A stretch of 24,174 nucleotides of DNA from assembly GCA_964370075.1 (NCBI GenBank), contig CAYJHC010000021.1, positions 1 to 24,174 on the forward strand, read 5' to 3'. Positions within the stretch are counted from its first letter, which is position 1; each line of letters begins with the position of its first letter. Below the pieces are notes generated by a model. It was not told where the DNA came from. It did no database searches and saw only the letters and a list, made by a program, of their open reading frames with translations. A program made the translations under genes and the position numbers. Positions 7,284 through 15,513 of this stretch are shown here, in pieces. The stretch comes from CAYJHC01 sp964370075. GTDB lineage: Bacteria > Bacillota > Clostridia > Peptostreptococcales > Anaerovoracaceae.

Positions 7284-9005
7284 CTAAATCGGAATTACCG
7301 TTGCAGGGTCAATTCTAGTTCCTTCAAGGTATACTTCAAAGTGTACATGTGGCCCAGTGGAGTATCCAGTACTCCCGACCTTTGCAATTTGTTGTCCTTG
7401 GTAAACATCATCTCCAACGTTCACCAGAATTTCACTACAGTGCGCGTATAATGTGGAATTGCCATTTCCATGTGCTATTTCCACCTTTAATCCATAGGAC
7501 CCATCATAAGCTGCATATGTTACAGTTCCGCCATCAGATGCTAATATTGGAGATCCTGTTGGCCCTGCCAAGTCAACGCCATTATGGAAGGTACCCCATC
7601 TTGGTCCATAAGGAGATGAAACGCTTCCAGCTGCAAAAGGATTAATAAAGGTTCCACTAGCTACAGTTGCCGGTAAGGCTCTAGTTCCTACTGTAACTAC
7701 CTTATTAACTGGTTCCTTAATTACAGTCTTTGATTTAATTTCTTCATCTACAATCTCCCCGTTTACAAAAGTAATTTTTGCTGATACCTTTTCTTCGCCA
7801 TTTTCTCCCTCTTGTGAAACTTCTTCTGTATCAAGGAACATACTATTGTCTTCAGTGGTCTTTGTTTCAAATGGAATTTCTCTCATTGTTTCAACATTTG
7901 CAACAACTTCAACATGTACTATAGGTTCCTTTTTTACTATATTTAAGGTCTCTCCAACTACCAAGTTATCTATATCTACCTCTGGGTTCTCCTCTTCAAT
8001 TTTTTCTTCACTTACATCAACTGATTCCGAAATCGATTTAACAGTATCACCTTCTGCTACTACATAGCCTTCTTCTACTGGGACTCCCTCGATAATTTCA
8101 GCCTTAGCCTCGTCTTTGCTCCTAATACTTCCTAATTTAACTTCCGCCTCTCCTACTTCTACGTTCTCTCTAAATTTAACGCTTTCATAATCATATCCTG
8201 AAGTAGGTACAGTATAATCTGCAAGTAATTCTTCAATTATTTCCTCTGCTTCTTTTTCCGAGCCTACAACACTTGTTCTTTTTCCATCAACAAAGATGCC
8301 ATACCCTACCACTGTAATATCTTCCATATATGTTAATGTAGTTAAAACTTCATCAGGACTTTGAACATGAACTCCTGAAGTTACAACTCTCCTGAACTCA
8401 ATCCCCGAAGAGTCATTTGTGGATAACTGTATATTTGCATCATATTCATCTGTTAACTGACTATTAACAACCTCCATTATCTCAGTCACATCCTGTTGTT
8501 CTTCAACCACTCCTAAAACCTTGCCATTGAAAGAATACTCGTATGCTGTAACTACATTAAATGCACCCATAATAATCATACCTGCTACAAACATTGCCAA
8601 TGTAGACCCAACAATCTGTTTCCTTCTCGTCCCATTTAAAAATTCTAAGTTTTCCATCCTTTTATGGAATGTTCTCAATCTTTTTCTCGCAAGCCTCCAT
8701 CTAGTGTCATAAAAACTATCTAAAGAAGAAACCAAATTTGCTGCATTGTTAGAAATCCTTGTTTCTTTGGAGCTAATACTCTTTGCAAATTTCCTACTCG
8801 TTTTTCTTAATAAAAATCTTTCTATTTCAAGTTTTTTATGCGCAAATGCAAATGGTGCTATAATTTTATTTTTTAAAATCAAAAAGAATTTTTTTCTTGC
8901 CCTTTCTTTTCTAGCTTTTTCTCTTACAGCTCTTCTCTCTCTACTTATTGCACCAAACTTCTCTACTTTATTTACGGAGTCTATTTGCTTTGGTTTTTTT
9001 GCCAT
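7284..9005 (-). CDS. Membrane-anchored M23 peptidase with LysM and G5-like domains
   Basis: 573 residues from the ATG at 9003-9005, chosen because GGGAGGT lies 7 bp upstream; a start 39 bp earlier has no such site. Residues 1-128 are strongly basic and predicted cytoplasmic. One membrane helix follows (about 131-155), then an extracellular region, a LysM domain (about 312-357), a G5-like domain ending in VIKEPVNKVVTVGTRA (about 360-443), and a C-terminal peptidase M23 domain (about 454-573). The zinc and catalytic residues are in HNGVDLAG (H474, D478), LYAH (H522) and HVHFE (H553, H555). Such enzymes cut peptide cross-links in peptidoglycan. The gene overlaps the end of the DnaD-like gene by 25 bp, so it is co-transcribed with replication genes. 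Confidence 0.93.
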   Translation of the reverse strand: MAKKPKQIDSVNKVEKFGAISRERRAVREKARKERARKKFFLILKNKIIAPFAFAHKKLEIERFLLRKTSRKFAKSISSKETRISNNAANLVSSLDSFYDTRWRLARKRLRTFHKRMENLEFLNGTRRKQIVGSTLAMFVAGMIIMGAFNVVTAYEYSFNGKVLGVVEEQQDVTEIMEVVNSQLTDEYDANIQLSTNDSSGIEFRRVVTSGVHVQSPDEVLTTLTYMEDITVVGYGIFVDGKRTSVVGSEKEAEEIIEELLADYTVPTSGYDYESVKFRENVEVGEAEVKLGSIRSKDEAKAEIIEGVPVEEGYVVAEGDTVKSISESVDVSEEKIEEENPEVDIDNLVVGETLNIVKKEPIVHVEVVANVETMREIPFETKTTEDNSMFLDTEEVSQEGENGEEKVSAKITFVNGEIVDEEIKSKTVIKEPVNKVVTVGTRALPATVASGTFINPFAAGSVSSPYGPRWGTFHNGVDLAGPTGSPILASDGGTVTYAAYDGSYGLKVEIAHGNGNSTLYAHCSEILVNVGDDVYQGQQIAKVGSTGYSTGPHVHFEVYLEGTRIDPATVIPI

Positions 9006-10216
9006 TCCTCTACCTCCCTTTGCTTTTCTAGATAGCAGGAACATTTGCTTTTATCCTCTCTCTGTCCCGTATCATTGCACTCTAGGCATTTATATTTCAC
9101 AACATCATAATCAATAGGAATGTTATTTTTAGTTAGTAAAATTTTTCTTTTCTCTTCACACTCTGCTATCTTCATATTTATGTTATCTATTTTTTCCAAC
9201 TTATCTGCCCCTCCATTCAAGGAGAGACTTAATATGTCCGTACGAAATTGAATTATCTCTTCTTTTATTTGTTCTAGCTCTGGAAGTTTACTCTCTACTT
9301 CTGCCTTAATTTCTAGAACAATATTTTCAGCTTCATTTCTAGCTTTTGCATAAAGCCATTCTATGTTATTCCCCCTAGCTATTTTAGTATTTCGCTCTTC
9401 ATCCTTTCCTTGATTGTTTATAATAGAATCCAAGTACTTAATACTAGGGTTATGGGCTGATACTGTTTTCGTTGTTGCTTCTAGTACTTCTTGTAGGCTT
9501 AGCCCCTTTTCATTTAGCCATTTATCCATTATTTCAGCTTCTGGCTCCGTTGCATTTCTAAATAAGCCTAAAGCCTTCAAAATCCTTTTGTGGTTATGGT
9601 TTCTTTTATCAGTTCTTTCCAAATGCTCTTCAACATCCAATGTTGTTTTAAACCCTCTTGACGTCCAGTCTTTTACGATACTAGCCACATAGTTTATATT
9701 GTCTTTTCCTTGGCTCATTGCCTGAGCGTATGCGCTAACAATTATCTCAGGGGCAGCATGAAACTCCTTAATCCATTCTTGAATTTTAAGAGCATCATTA
9801 GGGGTAATTGGTTTTTTTATGATTTTTTCAATTGTATCATACATATCTCTTAAACCCTTATTGTCCAAGAGTTCTACTGGCTTGCTTTCTTTTTTTTCAA
9901 CAGGAGCTTCTTTTTTGCTGCTCCCGAAAACTTTATTTTTTAAAGATACAATTACGATATCCCCATTAACTCTCTTTAAAGCTCCATATTCTTCCCAGTA
10001 TATAAGTGCTTTTTCTATATCATCCTCTGACAGTTTAAGTATTTTAGCAATTTCCTCATTTGAGTGTTCTACTTCTGTTTCTGCGTACATTGAAACAACC
10101 AAAAAAACTTTTACGTAATCTCCTGGCGCAGTGGCAATATATTCATTTACAAAAATATTCTCAATTTTTGTATCCGTCAGAAAAACATTATCTGGTTTTT
10201 CTTTTAAAAATGTCAT
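8981..10216 (-). CDS. DnaD-like replication protein with a C-terminal Cys4 motif
   Basis: 411 residues. An N-terminal winged-helix region (about 1-95) is followed by a charged linker, then two DnaD/DnaB_2-type helical domains (about 120-190 and 205-275; the first contains IQEWIKEF and the NYVASIVKDW type of ending). A coiled-coil stretch spans about 290-360. The tail holds C377-x2-C380-x11-C392-x-C394, with NDTG after the second Cys. DnaD and DnaB of Firmicutes bring the replicative helicase to the origin or to restart sites. The tail resembles the N-terminal zinc motif of DnaC/DnaI-type helicase loaders, yet no AAA+ ATPase follows. It starts 15 bp after the dnaB helicase gene with AAAGG upstream. 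Confidence 0.85.
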   Translation of the reverse strand: MTFLKEKPDNVFLTDTKIENIFVNEYIATAPGDYVKVFLVVSMYAETEVEHSNEEIAKILKLSEDDIEKALIYWEEYGALKRVNGDIVIVSLKNKVFGSSKKEAPVEKKESKPVELLDNKGLRDMYDTIEKIIKKPITPNDALKIQEWIKEFHAAPEIIVSAYAQAMSQGKDNINYVASIVKDWTSRGFKTTLDVEEHLERTDKRNHNHKRILKALGLFRNATEPEAEIMDKWLNEKGLSLQEVLEATTKTVSAHNPSIKYLDSIINNQGKDEERNTKIARGNNIEWLYAKARNEAENIVLEIKAEVESKLPELEQIKEEIIQFRTDILSLSLNGGADKLEKIDNINMKIAECEEKRKILLTKNNIPIDYDVVKYKCLECNDTGQREDKSKCSCYLEKQREVEEWQKNQSK

Positions 10217-10231
10217 TCATTAACCTTTCTA

Positions 10232-11590
10232 TTAAAAAGAAACATCTTGTGAAGCAAAATAGCTTTTATCCAAATTGTCAAATCTTGTACTTTCTGAATC
10301 CCATCGAATATAAGCCGTTCCAATTGGGCCATTTCGGTTCTTTGCAACAATAATCTCACAAAGTTCTTGAGGCTGCTCCTTATCGTAAACCCAATCTCTA
10401 TATACAAATAGTACTTTATCTGCATCTTGCTCAATTGCTCCAGAATCTCTTAAATCCGCTAATCCTGGTCTGTGGTCAGTTCTCCCTTCAGTCCCTCTAG
10501 TAAGCTGAGATAGAATTATTACAGGGCAGTCTATCTCTCTTGCAAGTTGCTTCGTCCCTTTAGAAATTACTGTTGTATCTTCCGTTCTGCTTTTACTCTC
10601 TTTTTCGGGATTTAATAACTGCAGATAGTCGATTATAATTAAGTCTAATCCTTCAGTAGCCTTTTTCTTCCTGCATAAATTTTTTATATGTGATAACGTT
10701 GCAGAAGAAGTATCATCTATGTATACTGAACTATTGCTCCCTTCTTCTACAGCAACAGCAAGTTTCCCCCAATCTTCTGGTTCCAGACTTCCTTGTTTTA
10801 ATTTTTTTCCATCTATCTTTGATGAAATTGTAAGCAACCTTTCTCCTAATTGGGTCGCTGGCATCTCAATACTAAAAATTACTACTTTTTTGCCTTTTAA
10901 GGCTGCGTTCCGCGCTACATTTAGTGCAAATGCCGTTTTACCCATAGAAGGCCTTGCTGCGAGTACAACCATCTCACTATTTTGAAATCCACCAGTCATG
11001 TCGTCCAGATCGTAGTAGCCACTAGGTACCCCTAATAGTTGCCCTTTATTCTTGCTTCTTGTATTAATCATAGTAATATTTTCATGAAGCACATCCCTGA
11101 GAGCTTGTAATCCTATAGAATTTTTTTTCTGTGATATCTCAAAAATTTCCCTCTCTGCATACTCTAGTACCCCCGCAGGATCTGCGTCGGAAGAATATCC
11201 TTGTTCCACTATCGCGCTTGCAACTTTAATAACCTTCCTTAAGTCGGAAGCTTCTCTAATCATATTCGCATAAGCCTCAGCGTTACTTATAAAAAACTGG
11301 GCTGAACTTAAGTGTCTTAAATACTCGTTTCCCCCAACTTTATCTAAAACCTCCCTTTTGCTTAAATCATTGCCAACGGTCAGAAGATCAACCGGCTCAC
11401 TTTTTCTTTCGAGATTTTTAATTGAAATGTAGATTTCCTTATGTTTTTGAAAATAAAAATCATCTTCACTTATTATATTTGAAATGTCGTAAAAAACATC
11501 TTGATCTACCAAAATTGCACCCAACACAGACATTTCTGCCTCTTCTTTGTAGGGAGGGATTTTTGCTGAATTTGTATTCTCTATATCCAC
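10232..11590 (-). CDS. dnaB: Replicative DNA helicase
   Basis: 452 residues, normal length (the gene is called dnaC in B. subtilis). The DnaB N-terminal helical domain (about 10-112) is followed by a linker and the RecA-like core with Walker A ARPSMGKTA (212-220), the Walker B segment LDLIIIDYLQLL, ILSQLTR, and the C-terminal LRDSGAIEQDAD motif. It forms the hexameric ring that unwinds DNA at the fork. The start is GTG at 11588-11590 with AAAGGT 6 bp upstream. It sits between rplI and the DnaD-like gene, the common Firmicutes order. No frame disruption is seen. Confidence 0.97.
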   Translation of the reverse strand: MDIENTNSAKIPPYKEEAEMSVLGAILVDQDVFYDISNIISEDDFYFQKHKEIYISIKNLERKSEPVDLLTVGNDLSKREVLDKVGGNEYLRHLSSAQFFISNAEAYANMIREASDLRKVIKVASAIVEQGYSSDADPAGVLEYAEREIFEISQKKNSIGLQALRDVLHENITMINTRSKNKGQLLGVPSGYYDLDDMTGGFQNSEMVVLAARPSMGKTAFALNVARNAALKGKKVVIFSIEMPATQLGERLLTISSKIDGKKLKQGSLEPEDWGKLAVAVEEGSNSSVYIDDTSSATLSHIKNLCRKKKATEGLDLIIIDYLQLLNPEKESKSRTEDTTVISKGTKQLAREIDCPVIILSQLTRGTEGRTDHRPGLADLRDSGAIEQDADKVLFVYRDWVYDKEQPQELCEIIVAKNRNGPIGTAYIRWDSESTRFDNLDKSYFASQDVSF

Positions 11591-11807
11591 GACGTTACCT
11601 TTCTACACTCTTTCTATTTTATATACTATCTCTTAAAATTAATATGGGAATCCTTCTTAAGCTTTATCAAAAATATAATAATTATATTCTTTTCTCTTTC
11701 TTAAAGTTAAAGAGACTATCTGGTTTGTTTTAACTAAATTGAAATATATACCTGCTCTTACAGTTTCAAAAAATTACATAATGTATTTGCCGTTCCTAAT
11801 TTTCTCC

Positions 11808-12260
11808 TTATTTATCTACTGGCAAAACTTCTATTTTTAGATTTGCAGAAATTTCTGTATATACTTTTATCGGAACCTGGTATTCTCCTGCATTTTTTAT
11901 CGGAGCATCTAGTACAATTTTTTTCTTGTCTATTTCTATACTATGTTGCTTCTTTAAGTTTTCACTAATATCTTTCGACGTAATCGACCCGAAAACTTTT
12001 CCGCCTTCCCCCATCTTCGTATAAATTACAACCTTTAAAGATTCTAAAACTTCTACAGTTTTTTTTGCTTCAGCAATAGCCTCTTCCTTTTTCTTTTCAT
12101 CTAAAGCTTTTTGCTTATTATGAACATTAATGTTTCCCGCACTTCCTTCTTTTGCAAGGCCTTTTGGAATAAGCATATTTCGTGCATAGCCATCACTTAC
12201 TTCTACTACATCTCCCTTTTTCCCTGTTCCCTTAACGTCTTTCATTAAAATTACTTTCAT
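11808..12260 (-). CDS. rplI: 50S ribosomal protein bL9
   Basis: 150 residues, full length. The conserved N-terminal domain MKVILMKDVKGTGKKGDVV with the GYARNMLIPKGLA signature is followed by a long charged connecting helix and the C-terminal RNA-binding domain. bL9 binds domain V of 23S rRNA at the base of the L1 stalk. It has its own promoter (12338-12366) and is followed after 217 bp by dnaB, with no strong terminator between. The start codon follows an AAGAAGGAAAAA ribosome site. Confidence 0.97.
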   Translation of the reverse strand: MKVILMKDVKGTGKKGDVVEVSDGYARNMLIPKGLAKEGSAGNINVHNKQKALDEKKKEEAIAEAKKTVEVLESLKVVIYTKMGEGGKVFGSITSKDISENLKKQHSIEIDKKKIVLDAPIKNAGEYQVPIKVYTEISANLKIEVLPVDK

Positions 12261-12337
12261 TTTTTCCTTCTTTCCATATTTTTCTACTATGTATTGAACC
12301 TTTAATTTTTATTTTCATTATTTATCCTGCAAAGCTT

Positions 12338-12366
12338 ATTTAACATCTCAATTCTTTTTTAGTCAA
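12338..12366 (-). promoter_or_regulatory. Putative sigma-A promoter of rplI-dnaB
   Basis: Minus-strand TTGACT (12361-12366), a 17-bp spacer and TTAAAT (12338-12343), about 78 bp before the rplI start. It allows rplI, dnaB and the downstream genes to be expressed independently of gdpP. Confidence 0.6.
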
Positions 12367-12437
12367 TATAGTTTTCTCTTAAATCCTTTTTGCGTATAAC
12401 ACCTCAGAATTAAACAATCCTTGTAGGTAGCTTACGC

Positions 12438-14192
12438 CTAAGATTTGAGTATTTCGTGTTTTTCTATATGTTCTAGAATCTCATCAATTATTTGATAAGG
12501 AGGTTTGTCTGTTTGGGTTCCTGCCGTAGTATAATGACCTCCTCCATTGAAAGCTTCCATTATGGTCTGAATATTAATCTCTCCTAAGGATCTTCCGCTA
12601 ACCATAGTTTCACCTTTTTCATCTTTTCCTGCAACAAAGCTTGCTTTAACTCCTTCTATGGTAAGTAACTCATCAGCAACTTGAGAGTTAATTACTTGAG
12701 CATCTCTATTGAAGCCTTCACAAATTGATGTAGCAATACCATTCTCTGTTACAATTGCGCTTGCCGTAGCCATGGCTTTTGATTTAAACATATCATAAGA
12801 TATTTGAAAATACCTTTTAACCACCGTTGGATCCGCACCTTTTTCTTTTAACCAGCCTGCTGCACTTAATGTTCTTGTTCCAGTTTTTACAGAAAATCTA
12901 TTGGTATCCATAAATATCCCTGCTAGCAATGCTTCCGCTTCCAGCTTAGTAACATTGTCTCCACTGTACTCTAACATTTCTACCACAAGTTCAGATGCTG
13001 AAGAAGCCGCTGGCTCAGTATATGCAATTGTTGTTTTCGAAATGGCCTGCTCTCCTTTTCTGTGATGATCAATCACCACTATGCGCCCTACTTTTTCTAA
13101 AAGTTCTGGGCATTCAGTCATACTCGGCCTATTCACATCGACTACAATTAACATTGTGTTCTTTTTGATTATGCTCAAAGCTTTTTCTTTATTGATAAAT
13201 CTATATTCTTCAGAATCTTTAGCCTTACTATATAACATGTTTAGGCTTTCGCCTGGATTGTCTAAAAGTATATATGTTTCTTTTTTTATTGGCCTAACCA
13301 TCCTATGAACCCCAAGGGAAGCTCCAAAAGAATCCATATCAGGATACTTATGCCCCATAATTATTACATTTCTAGAACTATCTACTAAAGCTTTTAGAGC
13401 AGCCGCAATTATTCTTGATTTTCCTTTATTCCGATTGCCTACACTTTCACTTTGACCCCCAAAATAACAAATGGTTTCTCCTTGCTTAATTACTGCTTGA
13501 TCTCCACCTCTCCCTAACGCAAGATCTAACGCTTCATCAGCAAATGTCTCAGCTTCAGTTAAGTCTTGATTTCCAATTCCAATTCCTATACTAAGAGTTA
13601 CAGGAAAATCTTCCTCTGTATTTATTGATTTTATTTCCTCTAATATTGGAAAGTCTTCATTCATTTCTTCATCTATGTATTGCTTTTCTAGCATGAAAAA
13701 GTATAAATTGGATTTAAGCTTTCCTACTACAGCTTTCAGTCTTTTCCCATAAGCCCTAACTCTTGCTTCGATTTGGTTTTTCACTTCCCCAGAGCTGCTA
13801 CTGTTTCCTACTATATCTTCATAGTTATCCACATGCACCATTGCTATACAACCTTGTTTTTTCTTCAGCTCTTCTTTCGTGTTATTCTCTTCTGTATTCT
13901 CAATAAAAAAAAGTCTGATTTCCTCTTCCTCTACCTTTTCTACCAGTATTTTAAAAGTTTTGTCCGAAGTTTTTATCTCAATTTTTTCTTCTCTATTTTT
14001 TTTAGCAACATAATCATTGTAGTAAATTCCAGTCAATGCAAATATATCCGCCTCAACTATGTCTCCATAAAGGAAAACATCCTTAATGCGCTCATTTGCC
14101 CATGTAATTTTTCCACTAGCGCCTACCTTGCAGATTGGCACGGGAGTAAGTTCTCTATTATAAGTATTTTCTTTATTTTCAATATTATCCAT
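12438..14192 (-). CDS. gdpP: Cyclic-di-AMP phosphodiesterase GdpP, form without N-terminal membrane segments
   Basis: 584 residues. A PAS-like domain (about 15-100, with VGASGKITWANERI) is followed by a degenerate GGDEF domain (about 112-240, GRGGDQ at the signature) and a DHH/DHHA1 phosphodiesterase (about 258-580). The catalytic metal residues are in MGHKYPDMDSFG (H281, D285, D287), D352, IDHH (374-377) and GGGHYTTAG (550-558). GdpP degrades c-di-AMP to pApA. Usual family members are about 650 residues with two N-terminal membrane helices; these are absent, and the protein begins just before the PAS domain. The ATG has GAAAGGGG upstream, so the short start looks real. Next upstream is DUF2232, its usual partner, but separated by 268 bp of repeat-bearing DNA. 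Confidence 0.93.
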   Translation of the reverse strand: MDNIENKENTYNRELTPVPICKVGASGKITWANERIKDVFLYGDIVEADIFALTGIYYNDYVAKKNREEKIEIKTSDKTFKILVEKVEEEEIRLFFIENTEENNTKEELKKKQGCIAMVHVDNYEDIVGNSSSSGEVKNQIEARVRAYGKRLKAVVGKLKSNLYFFMLEKQYIDEEMNEDFPILEEIKSINTEEDFPVTLSIGIGIGNQDLTEAETFADEALDLALGRGGDQAVIKQGETICYFGGQSESVGNRNKGKSRIIAAALKALVDSSRNVIIMGHKYPDMDSFGASLGVHRMVRPIKKETYILLDNPGESLNMLYSKAKDSEEYRFINKEKALSIIKKNTMLIVVDVNRPSMTECPELLEKVGRIVVIDHHRKGEQAISKTTIAYTEPAASSASELVVEMLEYSGDNVTKLEAEALLAGIFMDTNRFSVKTGTRTLSAAGWLKEKGADPTVVKRYFQISYDMFKSKAMATASAIVTENGIATSICEGFNRDAQVINSQVADELLTIEGVKASFVAGKDEKGETMVSGRSLGEINIQTIMEAFNGGGHYTTAGTQTDKPPYQIIDEILEHIEKHEILKS

Positions 14193-14311
14193 ACTATATA
14201 TTTACCCCTTTCACTTTCTTTTACTCAAAGCACACTTTTGCCAAATACTATTTCCTCAAAGCCCTTCCTCAAATTCCTCTTTGCGTAACTTTCAGCCACT
14301 TTAAAACACCC

Positions 14312-14352
14312 TATAAATAATCAATTTCAAGTTTACTAAAGATTATTTATAT
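14312..14352. repeat. 41-bp direct repeat, copy A
   Basis: Base-for-base identical to copy B at 14426-14466. Each copy contains its own inverted repeat: 11-bp arms TATAAATAATC and GATTATTTATA separated by 18 bp. Copy A overlaps the left arm of the 14346-14369 hairpin. Confidence 0.95.
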
Positions 14353-14369
14353 TAGCTTGCTAATATAAA
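14346..14369. repeat. Perfect 11-bp inverted repeat with 2-nt spacer
   Basis: TTTATATTAGC and its reverse complement around TT. In RNA it would fold with the central bases opening into a CUUG-type loop. It competes with the internal stem of repeat copy A, so two alternative folds are possible. Confidence 0.85.
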
Positions 14370-14425
14370 TTCGCTACCTGCCATTGTGAAGCAAAGCTGA
14401 ACAATACTGGCAGAGCATACAACCT

Positions 14426-14466
14426 TATAAATAATCAATTTCAAGTTTACTAAAGATTATTTATAT
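14426..14466. repeat. 41-bp direct repeat, copy B, reaching into DUF2232
   Basis: Identical to copy A, 73 bp away. Its end provides the last Ile codon and the TAA stop of the DUF2232 gene, so the repeat replaced or formed the end of that coding region. Confidence 0.95.
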
Positions 14467-15201
14467 AACCTTTATTCTTCTTCTTAACCCTACAATTGAC
14501 TCTGCTATCCCTAGTAAAGTTAATACCATACTACCAAAAGGCAGAATATAAATAACAATTCCAGCAATTATAGCAACAGCGCCTGGCGACCTTTTCGCCA
14601 TTAGGAAGGTTACGACTACCGCCATGCCTTGGAGTGCAAAGACAAATCTAATAAGTAAAGATACATTTATATAAACGGTCCCACCAACTTCACCTAGTGT
14701 AAAACTTCCTATTATCGATAGAATAAAAATTATTAGCATTGCAGAAAAAAATTCTCTTTTCAATGTAAAATCTTTAATCGGAACAATTTCTTGAAGCTTA
14801 CCATATCCCCTTTTATTCTTACCTATGCTATAACAGATCTTATACTCAATAAAAGTTATTATAATACTCCAAATAACTACAGTCGCTGGCATTACTATTA
14901 GCATAGTTTCAATTGCATTGTTAAATAGATTTCCTGCTTCTTCTAGAGAGGTGCCCCCTACTTGGGTTAATCCGCTTTTTTCTAGGGTACTCATCATTAC
15001 ATCTACATTGGCTTTAAAGTCCTTTTCAATAAAGCCACCTTGGATCCTATCCACAACTAAGACTCCCATAGCCGCAACCAAATTAACAACAATAGCCTTT
15101 TTGACAACTTCTCCAGGCATTGCCTTCCTATGTAGTCCAGTAAGAATTATTCCTAGGGGAATTAATAGGGTGAGCAAAAAAATCAAATTCAAATATATCA
15201 T
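14461..15201 (-). CDS. DUF2232 (YybS-like) integral membrane protein
   Basis: 246 residues with about seven hydrophobic segments, starting at the N-terminus (5-22) and ending in the family-like tail GSMVLTLLGIAESIVGLRRRIKVI within residues 223-246. The segment LLIRFVFALQGMAVVVTFLMAKR is also typical of DUF2232. The gene stands directly upstream of gdpP, as in most Firmicutes. Its molecular function is not established; a transport-like role has been suggested for the wider family. The start ATG follows GAGGAAC, and a promoter lies at 15232-15260. The stop codon lies inside a 41-bp repeat, so the very C-terminus may differ from that of relatives. Confidence 0.8.
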   Translation of the reverse strand: MIYLNLIFLLTLLIPLGIILTGLHRKAMPGEVVKKAIVVNLVAAMGVLVVDRIQGGFIEKDFKANVDVMMSTLEKSGLTQVGGTSLEEAGNLFNNAIETMLIVMPATVVIWSIIITFIEYKICYSIGKNKRGYGKLQEIVPIKDFTLKREFFSAMLIIFILSIIGSFTLGEVGGTVYINVSLLIRFVFALQGMAVVVTFLMAKRSPGAVAIIAGIVIYILPFGSMVLTLLGIAESIVGLRRRIKVI

Positions 15202-15482
15202 AGTTCCTCTTTTCTACAACCATAGCCATTTATTATACCACAAATCACCTTTTCACGCAAATTTCCAAAAGAAATTCACATACACTTTCGCTCAAATTTC
15301 AACGTCACAAGACTATTGCCAATATGTGCTATATGTCGTTAATGCAAAGCAAAATACAATAAAGGCCATCAATCTAAAATTCATACAAAATATTATTTTT
15401 AACTCAAAAAGAACTAAATTCGCTGTAAAATACAGTTCTGACGCTTTATTCAACGAACTAACCTCTCTTGCTAATCCACAGA
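15202..15482. other. Gap upstream of DUF2232 with a decayed-looking reading frame
   Basis: Apart from the DUF2232 promoter this gap holds a minus-strand 60-codon open frame (15313-15495) whose start lies within the prepilin terminator, so it is not accepted as a gene. Two similar blocks beginning GAAATTTG (within about 15244-15301) form an imperfect direct repeat. Part of the frame resembles a frame in the 14373-14420 hairpin region (FCFALTTYSTYWQ-stop against LFSFASQWQVANLY-stop), hinting at a dispersed repeat. Confidence 0.4.
15232..15260 (-). promoter_or_regulatory. Putative sigma-A promoter of DUF2232-gdpP
   Basis: Minus-strand TTGCGT (15255-15260), a 17-bp spacer and a perfect TATAAT (15232-15237), 30 bp before the DUF2232 start codon. 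Confidence 0.6.
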
Positions 15483-15511
15483 CATAAAAACGCACCCTTT
15501 CGGGTGCAAAA
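15483..15511 (-). terminator. Terminator of the prepilin gene
   Basis: GCACCC (15492-15497), loop TTTC, GGGTGC (15502-15507), followed on the minus strand by GTTTTTA. It starts 3 bp after the prepilin stop codon. Flanking A and T runs extend the stem. Confidence 0.88.
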
Positions 15512-15513
15512 AC

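Larger units (their letters stand above)
14193..14460. other. Repeat- and hairpin-bearing spacer between DUF2232 and gdpP
   Basis: This 268-bp stretch holds two exact 41-bp direct repeats (the second runs into the DUF2232 stop codon), a 24-nt hairpin (arms 14346-14356 and 14359-14369) overlapping the first repeat, and a second hairpin (14378-14383 with 14408-14413, plus TTGT/ACAA). A coding-like but unsupported minus-strand frame lies at 14225-14299 (GTG start, reading VAESYAKRNLRKGFEEIV and on). No terminator T-run is present, so transcripts from DUF2232 can read through to gdpP. Confidence 0.75.

Noticed and set aside
12400..12440. A terminator after gdpP.
   Set aside because: Only a 4-bp TAGG/CCTA stem with no T-run is present.
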